In this document: positions 1-5,954 of the stretch, piece after piece | Numbering within the stretch: the first letter of the stretch is position 1 | Layout of the letters: each line of letters starts with the position of its first letter | Source of the DNA: Pseudobdellovibrio sp. | Lineage (GTDB): Bacteria; Bdellovibrionota; Bdellovibrionia; Bdellovibrionales; Bdellovibrionaceae | Reading direction: 5' to 3' | DNA: 8,189 nt | Assembly (NCBI GenBank): GCA_025449725.1 | Contig: JANWIU010000017.1 | Span: 1-8,189 of the forward strand | The notes under the pieces: model-generated | The model's database searches: none | Seen by the model: the letters and a program-made list of their open reading frames with translations, nothing else | Told to the model about the DNA's origin: nothing | Position numbers and translations under genes: made by a program

Positions 1-1460
1 ATGCCATCAGCGTTCTTGATAACATCATGTACTTTGAGCTTCATGATCCGAACTTTAAGTACAAAGTGGAAAATATCGATATTCCGCAAATGCCTGTTGA
101 GGCTCCCGTTGAAGAAGAACCCAAAACCATGGCTGAAGATGGTGAAAAGACCACAACGGAGCTGGTAGATGAAGGCACCGAAGTTGAAGAGTTCACTGAG
201 ACTTCGCAGATTGGTGAAGTTGATGAATACGATGTGCAGCCGCAAATTCAGTCGGGAGACAGCCCGTTTACCGGTATGCCCGGGGGCCAGCAGTTTGACC
301 CGAATCAGTTTTATACTTTAAATCAAGGTCCCGGAATGCCGGGGCCGGGAACTATGTCGCAGGGACCTGTTCCGCCGGCAAAAAAGAAGATCACTCAGAA
401 TAAACCTTTGATGCTGACTATCGCGCTGGTGGTATTAGGCCTTGCCTATTACGCCAGTGAAAACATGAATCAGTCAGAGAAAATTCCGGTAGCGCAAATC
501 AGTGATTCAGATCCATATTCACGACTGACACCTGCGCAGCAAAAAGAAGTTCAGGAATTATATGCACTGGCAGAACAGGCCTATGCTCAGCAAAAATATG
601 ATTTGGCTCTCGAAAAAATTAACAAGTTACGGGAAATACTTCCGACGGGCTACAAAGACAGCGAGCGAATCGCACTTGAATCTGAACAGGCCAACCTGAC
701 TCTGGTTCAGGCTGAAAAAGATGCTTTAGCCAGAAAAGAACGGGAAGAGCAAGAAGCCCGGATGAGAGAAATTGTCCTGAACTGCGAAAAGTTGATTTCA
801 CCGAATATTACTGCAGCCGAGATGAATCAATGTATGGCGCCGGTGGTGGCGATGAATCCTGATCACCCTGACTATCTGAGATTGATGGGTGAAGCTGAGC
901 GAATTGAAAAAGAGCGGTTACAAAAAGAAGTTGAAGCCAGAACACGCGAACAGCAAATAGATGAGTTTAAAAAATTATTCAAAGATGCAGAGCAGGTTCA
1001 GGAACAGGGATATGCTTTTAAAGCGATTCGAAAATATGAAGCCGTTTTAGCTTCGCAATTGCCTGACCCGGGTAACTTGAAGAAAATAGCCAAAGATAGA
1101 ATTGAATTCATTAGAGAAAAAATTCAGGAAAAATCCGAAGGCAGTATGACGGCGGCAGAAAGTTTCATCAAACAGGGAAATCTGAAGCAAGCTGTCTTAA
1201 CTTTGCGTGAGGCACAGGTTTATGACCCGAATAATAAAGACATTAAAGACAAAATCGAAGCCTATAGTTACGAGCTGACCCGACAGGTGCGTGCGCTTTA
1301 TCAGGAATCTATAATCGAAGAGAATTATGGAATTATTGAAAATACAGAAACAAAACAGGGCGCTAAAGAAAAATGGAAAAGAATCACCGAATTAGATCTT
1401 GAAGACGGTGAATATTATAAAAAAGCAATTGTTAAACTGCGACGTTACGGAGTTATGTAA
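1..1460 (+). CDS. FHA-type, single-pass membrane protein with periplasmic TPR/coiled-coil region (5' end missing)
   Basis: The frame is open to the left edge (codon phase starts at base 3). The first ATG, at 27, has no Shine-Dalgarno sequence and the residues before it (AISVLDNI, then MYFELHD) look like the last strands of an FHA domain, so the true start probably lies upstream. Numbering from that ATG: acidic stretch about 22-70, Pro/Gly/Gln-rich linker about 78-118, Lys-rich patch 119-126, one hydrophobic span about 127-143, then a charged helical region. TPR-like helices appear near 172-205, 313-346 and 373-406, with probable coiled coil at 216-250 and 288-312. Lysines before the span predict a cytoplasmic N-terminus and periplasmic C-terminus. 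FHA domains bind phosphothreonine peptides, so the protein could link cytoplasmic phosphorylation to an envelope machine. FHA-TM-TPR proteins occur in gliding and secretion assemblies, but which one is unknown. The next gene overlaps its stop by one base. The TPR and membrane calls are fairly safe; FHA is inferred from its visible tail. Confidence 0.72.
   Translation, partial: AISVLDNIMYFELHDPNFKYKVENIDIPQMPVEAPVEEEPKTMAEDGEKTTTELVDEGTEVEEFTETSQIGEVDEYDVQPQIQSGDSPFTGMPGGQQFDPNQFYTLNQGPGMPGPGTMSQGPVPPAKKKITQNKPLMLTIALVVLGLAYYASENMNQSEKIPVAQISDSDPYSRLTPAQQKEVQELYALAEQAYAQQKYDLALEKINKLREILPTGYKDSERIALESEQANLTLVQAEKDALARKEREEQEARMREIVLNCEKLISPNITAAEMNQCMAPVVAMNPDHPDYLRLMGEAERIEKERLQKEVEARTREQQIDEFKKLFKDAEQVQEQGYAFKAIRKYEAVLASQLPDPGNLKKIAKDRIEFIREKIQEKSEGSMTAAESFIKQGNLKQAVLTLREAQVYDPNNKDIKDKIEAYSYELTRQVRALYQESIIEENYGIIENTETKQGAKEKWKRITELDLEDGEYYKKAIVKLRRYGVM
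1449..1452 (+). promoter_or_regulatory. Shine-Dalgarno GGAG for the 1460 gene
   Basis: GGAG sits inside the last codons of the upstream gene, seven bases before the ATG at 1460. Together with the TAATG stop/start overlap it supports this start and suggests translational coupling of the two genes. Confidence 0.6.
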
Positions 1461-2095
1461 TGAATATTCACACTCGGTCAGCAACCCTGCACCATCAGAT
1501 ACCTGCCACACAATCTTATCAGTTGCTGAATAACCAGCTGACCATTTTTTTAAGAGCGTGGGGCGCTTCAGAGTACAATCAAAAAGTTATCGATGAGATC
1601 ACTCATTATCTTTCGACGACCCAGGCGGATATCGAAGTCACTACTCCATTTGATTACCTGGAATCGCTTTCAAGTTTAGCGAACCGTACTCGTGTGGCTG
1701 TGCTTCTCGCTCATGATCTTTTGTACAAGACGGACAACCGTACAGAATACGTCGTTGGCTTTGAACTCATGGTTCTTTTTAAGGCCCGTTATGAAATGGC
1801 CTGGGCCAGTGTAGGCCGCTTTTCGCTTTCGAAAATAATGCACGATCGGCTAAATCCCATTCTGGCAAACGGTACCGATCTTGACAGAGAAGTATTGTTA
1901 CCTGTTGAGCTGATCGGGCTTGAAAAAGAAATAAATGTTAATTCAGGATCTGTATTTTTTGACGATCAATCAAAGTTAACTGTAACTTCAGGATACAATT
2001 GTGACTTCAAAGTCAGCGAAGGAAGCGGCAGCAATCAGATTGAAGCCGTGCCCTCGCAGTCAACTTATTGGTTTTCTGTCATTACACCTGGCTGA
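1460..2095 (+). CDS. Uncharacterised 211-residue protein, possibly a degenerate PP2C-like phosphatase
   Basis: No signal peptide or membrane span is visible, so a cytoplasmic location is likely. I do not recognise it with certainty. Three stretches resemble the beta-sandwich core of PP2C-type Ser/Thr phosphatases. Residues 98-110 run like the strand after the GTT motif. Residues 111-125 (AWASVGRFSLSKI) align with the usual A-x-VGDSR strand. Residues 146-180 (LIGLEKEINV, then LTVTSGYN) resemble the region ending in the SDG motif. In each case the metal-binding aspartate is absent: VGDS reads VGRF and SDG reads TSG. It is also somewhat shorter than the usual 230-250 residues. If the match is real it would be a pseudophosphatase. 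It overlaps the FHA/TPR gene by one base, and FHA proteins are often encoded beside PP2C phosphatases, which gives the idea some support. The 3' end overlaps the convergent lipoprotein gene by 31 bp. The gene itself is secure; the family is tentative. Confidence 0.7.
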   Translation: MNIHTRSATLHHQIPATQSYQLLNNQLTIFLRAWGASEYNQKVIDEITHYLSTTQADIEVTTPFDYLESLSSLANRTRVAVLLAHDLLYKTDNRTEYVVGFELMVLFKARYEMAWASVGRFSLSKIMHDRLNPILANGTDLDREVLLPVELIGLEKEINVNSGSVFFDDQSKLTVTSGYNCDFKVSEGSGSNQIEAVPSQSTYWFSVITPG

Positions 2096-3558
2096 GGCCA
2101 GGGTTTATTCCAGTCCCACAATCCCCATGCATTCTCCAGGGCCAGATTGTACGACATGCGACGGGCTTCATCGTAGACAAGATCTTTTTCACGCTTAGTA
2201 TTCTGATAATAAATTAACAAAGTTGAAAGCGGATGTGGCCGTTTTTCATTTGCAAGGCGCTTTTTTTCGTTTTCGAAAATAACTTCGCGTTGCTCGGGGG
2301 AATTCCAGTATTTTTTGTTGGTTTCTGCCATCTCTTGCTCTTCAGGAGAAGGTCCCATCCAAATTTCAGCTCCGGTCAGCCGGTGAAGCTGGGAAAGTTC
2401 AATTGAGTTTTCCGTAATCATGTCCGGAGATGTTTTTCCTAAATTAATAGTTTCAAGTCCGTCATTCAGCCGGTTAAAAAGACTGGGCTCTTGCCCCTCG
2501 ATAAAAATATAATGACCAAAGACGCTCGCAAATTTAATACTCAACTTTTTCTTCCAGGTGTCGGGGCTCTCCACAACAATTTTGCGGCTAAATGGCGGGG
2601 TTGATCCGCCCAGCTGGCTTTTGCTCCACAACGTTGAATAATCCCAAACTGAAAAAACCGGATCAGGCGTTCGTTTAAAACCGGGATCAATCATGCGTAT
2701 CATGCTGTAACCGAAGTCCGCCAAAGAGCTGGGGCTATCTACTTTAAGATTAATTCCTTCATCGCCTTTTTGTCGCGGCGGTTTAATGAAAAAAGCCACA
2801 TTTATATTTTCAGTATGCAAATTTGAAAACGGATTTTCATCGGTGCGGCTGTATTCGGACCGGCCTTGCAAACCCATTACTATAAAATAATTTTTTTCCC
2901 ATAAGTACTGCGATTTCATTTCGTGAATGAAGCGCCCCAGCTTTTCATCGAAAGTTTCGATTTGGCTGGTGCCGATAGTTTCGTTAAACGATTCCATTTC
3001 AGAATTGTAAATCACCGTCAAAAAAGGTTCGTCCGATTCCTCAACCCAATTTGAAAATGATTTAACTTGTTCCGAAAATGATGTTGTAAAATTAATTTGG
3101 TTTAAAAATGTCGAGTCATCAAACAATTCAAAGCCGCGGGATAGCCCCGTTTTTTTCAGTAAGGATGGGCCACCGCTAAAAAATGCGGTTCTGTAGCCGG
3201 CCTTTTTAAAAAATTCCGGTAACAACGGCAAATCAGCGCTGATGCGGTCGAAACTGCGGTGAAGTGAATTCTTGTAAGGATAAGTACCGCTTAAAAATGA
3301 GCCCAACGCCGCTGCAGGCTGGGTCGAGGTGGTATACGCATTTGTATAACGAATACTCTCCTGGCACAGGGCCACCAGACCGGACTGAGCGGAGCTCTTT
3401 TCATCGCTGCATGAAAAGCCATTAAACGACAAACGGTCGACAGCAAGAATGATAAAGGATGCTTTGTTTTTTTTCTGACAAGAGCAAAGGCTCAGCAAAC
3501 TAAATGCTAGCACAGCTGCGGCAAGACTTTTTTTAAGCAAAAACGTTGATGATTTCAT
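2065..3558 (-). CDS. Sulfatase-fold lipoprotein with degraded active-site motifs
   Basis: A 497-residue protein with a Lys-rich N-terminus, hydrophobic core and lipobox LCSC, giving lipidated Cys27 (Cys25 is a poorer choice). Family landmarks follow the sulfatase/alkaline-phosphatase superfamily in order: strand FIILAVDRLSFNGFSC at 35-50 with Asp41; TSTQPAAALGSFLSGTYP at 77-94, matching the nucleophile helix; FFKKAGYRTAFFSG at 116-129; GFELFDD at 142-148; PFLTVIYNSEME at 178-189; IVMGLQGRSEY at 226-236; and INVAFFIKPP at 252-261. The CxPxR/TxPSH nucleophile motif is not preserved, and the SDHG metal motif reads GLQG (229-232). Hydrolase activity is therefore doubtful. Family members act on sulfate or phosphate esters, including phosphoglycerol-type lipid headgroups. 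The C-terminus from about 400 is charged and probably helical. The gene is convergent with and overlaps the 1460 gene, and is divergent from the proton-channel gene across 51 bp. The start is the only ATG fitting the signal peptide; the ribosome site before it is weak. Confidence 0.8.
   Translation of the reverse strand: MKSSTFLLKKSLAAAVLAFSLLSLCSCQKKNKASFIILAVDRLSFNGFSCSDEKSSAQSGLVALCQESIRYTNAYTTSTQPAAALGSFLSGTYPYKNSLHRSFDRISADLPLLPEFFKKAGYRTAFFSGGPSLLKKTGLSRGFELFDDSTFLNQINFTTSFSEQVKSFSNWVEESDEPFLTVIYNSEMESFNETIGTSQIETFDEKLGRFIHEMKSQYLWEKNYFIVMGLQGRSEYSRTDENPFSNLHTENINVAFFIKPPRQKGDEGINLKVDSPSSLADFGYSMIRMIDPGFKRTPDPVFSVWDYSTLWSKSQLGGSTPPFSRKIVVESPDTWKKKLSIKFASVFGHYIFIEGQEPSLFNRLNDGLETINLGKTSPDMITENSIELSQLHRLTGAEIWMGPSPEEQEMAETNKKYWNSPEQREVIFENEKKRLANEKRPHPLSTLLIYYQNTKREKDLVYDEARRMSYNLALENAWGLWDWNKPWPQPGVMTENQ
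2087..2108 (+). terminator. Possible Rho-independent terminator at the convergent gene ends
   Basis: CCTGGC (2087-2092) and GCCAGG (2097-2102) form a perfect six-base stem with a TGAG loop, followed by GTTTATT. The stop codon of the 1460 gene (2093-2095) lies in the loop. The T-tract is short and interrupted, so efficiency is doubtful. The position, right at the end of the plus-strand transcript, is what makes it plausible. Confidence 0.35.
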
Positions 3559-3595
3559 CTATAAAGTCCATGATGTTGGAATCTGATTTATTTGT

Positions 3596-3603
3596 AAAGG
3601 GGA
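3596..3603 (+). promoter_or_regulatory. Strong Shine-Dalgarno for the ExbB-like gene
   Basis: AAAGGGGA ends six bases before ATG 3610 and nine before the next in-frame ATG at 3613. Either could be used; the first has the better spacing. The 51-bp gap to the divergent lipoprotein gene shows no convincing paired -35/-10 on either strand. TATAAA at 3560-3565 is the nearest -10-like hexamer on the plus strand. Confidence 0.6.
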
Positions 3604-3609
3604 CCCTTC

Positions 3610-4245
3610 ATGATGTCTGAAAAAATTTTTGCATTAGCTCGTTACGCTGACCAGGTCGTTTTATTTATTCTTGTCGTTATGAGTGTACTTTCAATCGGAA
3701 TGATTCTGGAGAGATTTTTAACTCTGAGCAAAGTTTCATCTAAAAGTGCTGTTATCCGCGGAAAAATTAAGGCCCTGTTAACTCAAGGGAAAACGGAAGG
3801 TTTTAAGGACCTCGCGCAAGATGTTGACGCGCTTGAAGGCCGTGCTGCTTCTTATGGATTAAAACATATCGAAGCAAACGGTGAAGATGGATTCGAAGAA
3901 GTTTTTAATACATTTGTTCTGACAGAAAAACCTGAACTTGAAAAATATCTGGCAGTATTGGCTACGATCGCATCAAATGCGCCGTTCATCGGTCTTTTGG
4001 GAACTGTTCTCGGTATCATGAAAGCCTTTAACGATTTAGCTCTTGCCTCAGAGGCCGGCCAACAAACGGTTATGGCAGGAATTTCAGTTGCGTTAATCGC
4101 AACTGCAGCGGGATTATTTGTGGCGATTCCGGCCGGGATTTTTTACAACTACTACTCAAGAAAAGTTAAAGGCATCATTTCCAGCCTTGAAAGCGTTAAA
4201 GAGCTGGGATTAGCTTACGCTAAATCAAGAAGCCGGGCGGGTTAA
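3610..4245 (+). CDS. MotA/TolQ/ExbB family proton-channel subunit
   Basis: A 211-residue inner-membrane protein with the classic three-span layout: span 1 about 15-35, a cytoplasmic domain about 40-112, span 2 about 115-138 and span 3 about 156-180. Family signatures are the SNAPFIGLLGTVLGIMKAF segment in span 2, with polar Thr132, and ALIATAAGLFVAIPA in span 3, with Thr165. These correspond to the conserved pore threonines of ExbB/TolQ. With the ExbD-like protein encoded next it should form a proton-driven stator that powers a periplasmic partner, as in TonB-ExbBD, TolQR-TolA or AglRQS gliding motors. Its stop overlaps the next start by one base (TAATG), so the two are co-translated. No TonB, TolA, TolB or Pal gene lies nearby, so the assignment to Tol, Ton or another motor cannot be made from the window. 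Length is ordinary for the family. Confidence 0.93.
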   Translation: MMSEKIFALARYADQVVLFILVVMSVLSIGMILERFLTLSKVSSKSAVIRGKIKALLTQGKTEGFKDLAQDVDALEGRAASYGLKHIEANGEDGFEEVFNTFVLTEKPELEKYLAVLATIASNAPFIGLLGTVLGIMKAFNDLALASEAGQQTVMAGISVALIATAAGLFVAIPAGIFYNYYSRKVKGIISSLESVKELGLAYAKSRSRAG

Positions 4246-4649
4246 TGGCAACTAAGTTAGATCAGTCAGATGATGTAATATCCGAAATTAACGTTGTCCC
4301 TTTGGTTGACGTTATCTTGGTGGTATTGATTATCTTCATGGTAACCGCACCTATGATCATGAAGCCGTCGATTAACGTTAACTTGCCGAAGTCGGCTACC
4401 GGCGATTCCACAAAACCGAGCAAATTAAATATTTCGATTGCAGCTGACGGAAGAATCCAATTGGATGGCCGAACTGTTTCTGAAGAAGACATCTTAACCT
4501 CGGCTAAAGACGAGTTTGCAAAAAACCCGGACGTCCAGGCGATTATATCGGCTGACAAAGATGTTCAGCATGGAAAAGTTGTCTCAATTCTGGATGTAAT
4601 CAAGTCAGCCGGAGTGAAACGCTTCGCCATTAGTATTGATAAAAAGTAA
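4245..4649 (+). CDS. ExbD/TolR family biopolymer transport protein
   Basis: A 134-residue protein with a short cytoplasmic N-terminus, one span (about 19-38) and a periplasmic domain. The hallmark ISEINVVPLVDVILVVLIIF places Asp22 inside the membrane; this is the proton-carrying aspartate of ExbD/TolR. The periplasmic part has the usual family pattern: a conserved NVNLPKS strand after the span, IAADGRIQLDGRTV, VQAIISADKDVQHGKVVSILD and VKRFAISI near the end. It completes a stator with the ExbB-like protein upstream, whose stop codon it overlaps by one base. There is no good Shine-Dalgarno of its own (GGGCGGG is the nearest purine-rich run), consistent with translational coupling. Length is typical. 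As with its partner, Ton, Tol or gliding-type use is not decidable here. Confidence 0.93.
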   Translation: MATKLDQSDDVISEINVVPLVDVILVVLIIFMVTAPMIMKPSINVNLPKSATGDSTKPSKLNISIAADGRIQLDGRTVSEEDILTSAKDEFAKNPDVQAIISADKDVQHGKVVSILDVIKSAGVKRFAISIDKK

Positions 4650-4712
4650 AAAATAAGAATTTTCCCGACATAGGTCCTCAATTTTCATCTACTAAAGTCC
4701 GAAAACTAGAAG

Positions 4713-5216
4713 GTGAAGAGCTTTCTTGCAGATGCAAAATTTATTTTAGTCTTACTAGCCATAGTGACAGCCATTTCAGGGGTGTCCAACATGGATGTGG
4801 AATCCGACCAGCGCCCGACCTTCCAAAGGTCTGATCTGGGTTCGGTCACGATTTTTGATAATCAAGAATTTTCAAACAGAAGACCGGCCTCCATTGCACC
4901 AACCGCAGCTTCGCAAATCATCAGTCAAAATTTTTTCTGTAATCATTCCTTTGATTCAAAAGCAGCCGCTAAAACTGTTGAAACAGAAATGGTGATGGTG
5001 GATTTTAAGATATGTAAAGATCTTAAAAATATCGAAGCCGTTCAGTTAATTAATCAGACAAATGGCTTCAAAGCTCACATCTTCAAAACAGATAACTTCA
5101 GTTACAAAACTGACTTCATTCAACTCAACAAAGGCCCTAACAAAATCACTGTAGAAGTCGTCCTAAAAGATGGGCAAAAAAAGCAAGATTCGCTTGTAAT
5201 TTTAACAGGTTCATAA
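4713..5216 (+). CDS. Small membrane-anchored or secreted protein with a beta-rich periplasmic domain
   Basis: A 167-residue protein starting at GTG. An in-frame stop at 4707-4709 excludes earlier starts, and later starts would cut the hydrophobic segment (about 9-24), which is an uncleaved anchor or poor signal peptide. No well-spaced Shine-Dalgarno is visible. After a low-complexity linker, residues about 70-167 look like a compact beta domain. Cys76 and Cys101 could form a disulfide. The stretch from VQLINQTNGFKAHIF to LNKGPNKITVEVVLKDG reads like an Ig-like or Big-type sandwich (inference from strand pattern only). It follows the ExbB/ExbD-type pair after 63 bp on the same strand, so it may be a periplasmic accessory of that stator. 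It is much too short, and lacks the Pro-rich or long helical spacer, to be a normal TonB or TolA. The function is unknown. Confidence 0.75.
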   Translation: MKSFLADAKFILVLLAIVTAISGVSNMDVESDQRPTFQRSDLGSVTIFDNQEFSNRRPASIAPTAASQIISQNFFCNHSFDSKAAAKTVETEMVMVDFKICKDLKNIEAVQLINQTNGFKAHIFKTDNFSYKTDFIQLNKGPNKITVEVVLKDGQKKQDSLVILTGS

Positions 5217-5226
5217 CTCAGCGCCG

Positions 5227-5243
5227 TAATTCAGTCTGAATTA
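5227..5243. repeat. 17-bp inverted repeat, candidate operator before the lipid-kinase gene
   Basis: TAATTCAG-T-CTGAATTA has perfect 8-bp arms around one base. It lies 11 bp after the stop of the 4713 gene and just upstream of a TACAAT hexamer. No T-tract follows, so it is more like a dimeric-regulator site than a terminator. Confidence 0.45.
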
Positions 5244-5254
5244 AATAGACACAG

Positions 5255-5260
5255 TACAAT
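5255..5260 (+). promoter_or_regulatory. Possible -10 box (TACAAT) for the kinase-pssA-asd genes
   Basis: TACAAT matches the sigma-70 -10 consensus at five of six positions and sits 25 bases before the start at 5285. No good -35 is found at 16-18 bp; that position is occupied by the inverted repeat at 5227-5243. Transcription could thus be regulator-dependent, or the hexamer may be chance. Confidence 0.3.
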
Positions 5261-5284
5261 GCATTACATAAGTTTCGGCTTGTG

Positions 5285-5944
5285 ATGGCAGAAACCAATA
5301 TAACGCTGAGCGGATTTAAAAATAGGTCGGATCTCCATGTCGCCCGAAAGATATGGCACGTTACCGGCGTTTTTACGATGTTCGTTGGATGGTGGTTTTT
5401 TCCGCAGTGGCTTTCAATGGCGTTGCTGATTGTGGGCTGGGTCTTGTTTGTTCCCGCCGATTTTGTCCGTCAAAAAAATCCGGATGTTAACCGTACTCTT
5501 TCAAATATCTTCCGGCCAATCATGAGAAGCAGTGAGCTTAATCGCTTAGCCGGCACCAGCTATCTACTGACAGGTGCAGTGATTATTACGCTTTGCTTTA
5601 ATAAGTATGTCGTGGCACTCAGCCTGCTATTTTTAGCATTCGCTGATCCGATTGCTAGCTATGTAGGAATCAAATACGGCAAAGATAAAATTTTCGGCCA
5701 CAAGTCTGTTCAGGGATTTGTTGCGGCCTTCTGCGTTTGTTCGGTGTTGTGTTTTTTGTTTCTGTTTTACAGCCAGGTGCAGGAGCATCTGTTGGTTGTA
5801 AGTCTTTTTGCGGGAATGGTTGGCGCACTGGCCGAACTGATTCCTATCTGGAAATTAGATGATAATTTAACAATGCCTGTTTTAAGCTGCGCAGGACTTT
5901 CAGTTCTGTTCTATTTCTTTAACTACTATTCGTTATTCCAGTGA
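5285..5944 (+). CDS. SEC59/dolichol-kinase-like membrane kinase (diacylglycerol or polyprenol kinase family)
   Basis: A 219-residue polytopic membrane protein with about six hydrophobic segments. Family landmarks of CTP-dependent lipid kinases (dolichol, phytol and yeast Dgk1-type) are present: RKIWH at 21-25, ELNRLAGTSYLLTG at 84-97, FADPIASYVGIKYGK at 119-133, then GHKSVQGFVAAF at 138-149 and an ELIP...LDDNLTMP segment at 184-198. These enzymes phosphorylate a lipid alcohol at the membrane using CTP. The substrate cannot be read from sequence, and the family is sometimes annotated as phosphatidate cytidylyltransferase because of distant CdsA similarity. It lies 10 bp before pssA, which uses CDP-diacylglycerol, so diacylglycerol is an attractive substrate. 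A GTG at 5282 directly precedes the chosen ATG and could serve instead. No clear Shine-Dalgarno is seen for either. An inverted repeat and -10-like hexamer precede the gene. Confidence 0.82.
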   Translation: MAETNITLSGFKNRSDLHVARKIWHVTGVFTMFVGWWFFPQWLSMALLIVGWVLFVPADFVRQKNPDVNRTLSNIFRPIMRSSELNRLAGTSYLLTGAVIITLCFNKYVVALSLLFLAFADPIASYVGIKYGKDKIFGHKSVQGFVAAFCVCSVLCFLFLFYSQVQEHLLVVSLFAGMVGALAELIPIWKLDDNLTMPVLSCAGLSVLFYFFNYYSLFQ

Positions 5945-5947
5945 GGT
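5943..5947 (+). promoter_or_regulatory. Shine-Dalgarno GAGGT for pssA, overlapping the upstream stop
   Basis: The last two bases of the upstream TGA stop form part of GAGGT, seven bases before ATG 5955. This fixes the pssA start and suggests the kinase and pssA are translated together. Confidence 0.6.
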
Positions 5948-5954
5948 AACTCAG

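Noticed and set aside
619..801. Minus-strand 60-codon open frame inside the FHA/TPR gene
   Set aside because: It lies wholly within a well-supported coding region and has no signal or ribosome site of its own.
2001..2198. Plus-strand 65-codon frame across the convergent gene ends
   Set aside because: It is a shadow of two real genes, with composition (Cys, His, Pro) unlike a functional protein.
2065..3558. Intact sulfatase with a formylglycine site
   Set aside because: No C/S-x-P-x-R motif occurs near the expected helix, and the Asp-His motif is missing.
4262..4558. Minus-strand 98-codon frame opposite the ExbD-like gene
   Set aside because: Antisense to a clear family member with a conserved span; no independent support.
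4690..4712. TAAAGTCC-like sequences (also near 3562 and 7819) as flagellar sigma-28 -35 boxes
   Set aside because: No GCCGATAA-like -10 at the right distance in any of the three cases; a short AT-rich coincidence.
4795..4995. Plus-strand 66-codon frame inside the 4713 gene
   Set aside because: Out-of-frame overlap with no recognisable features.
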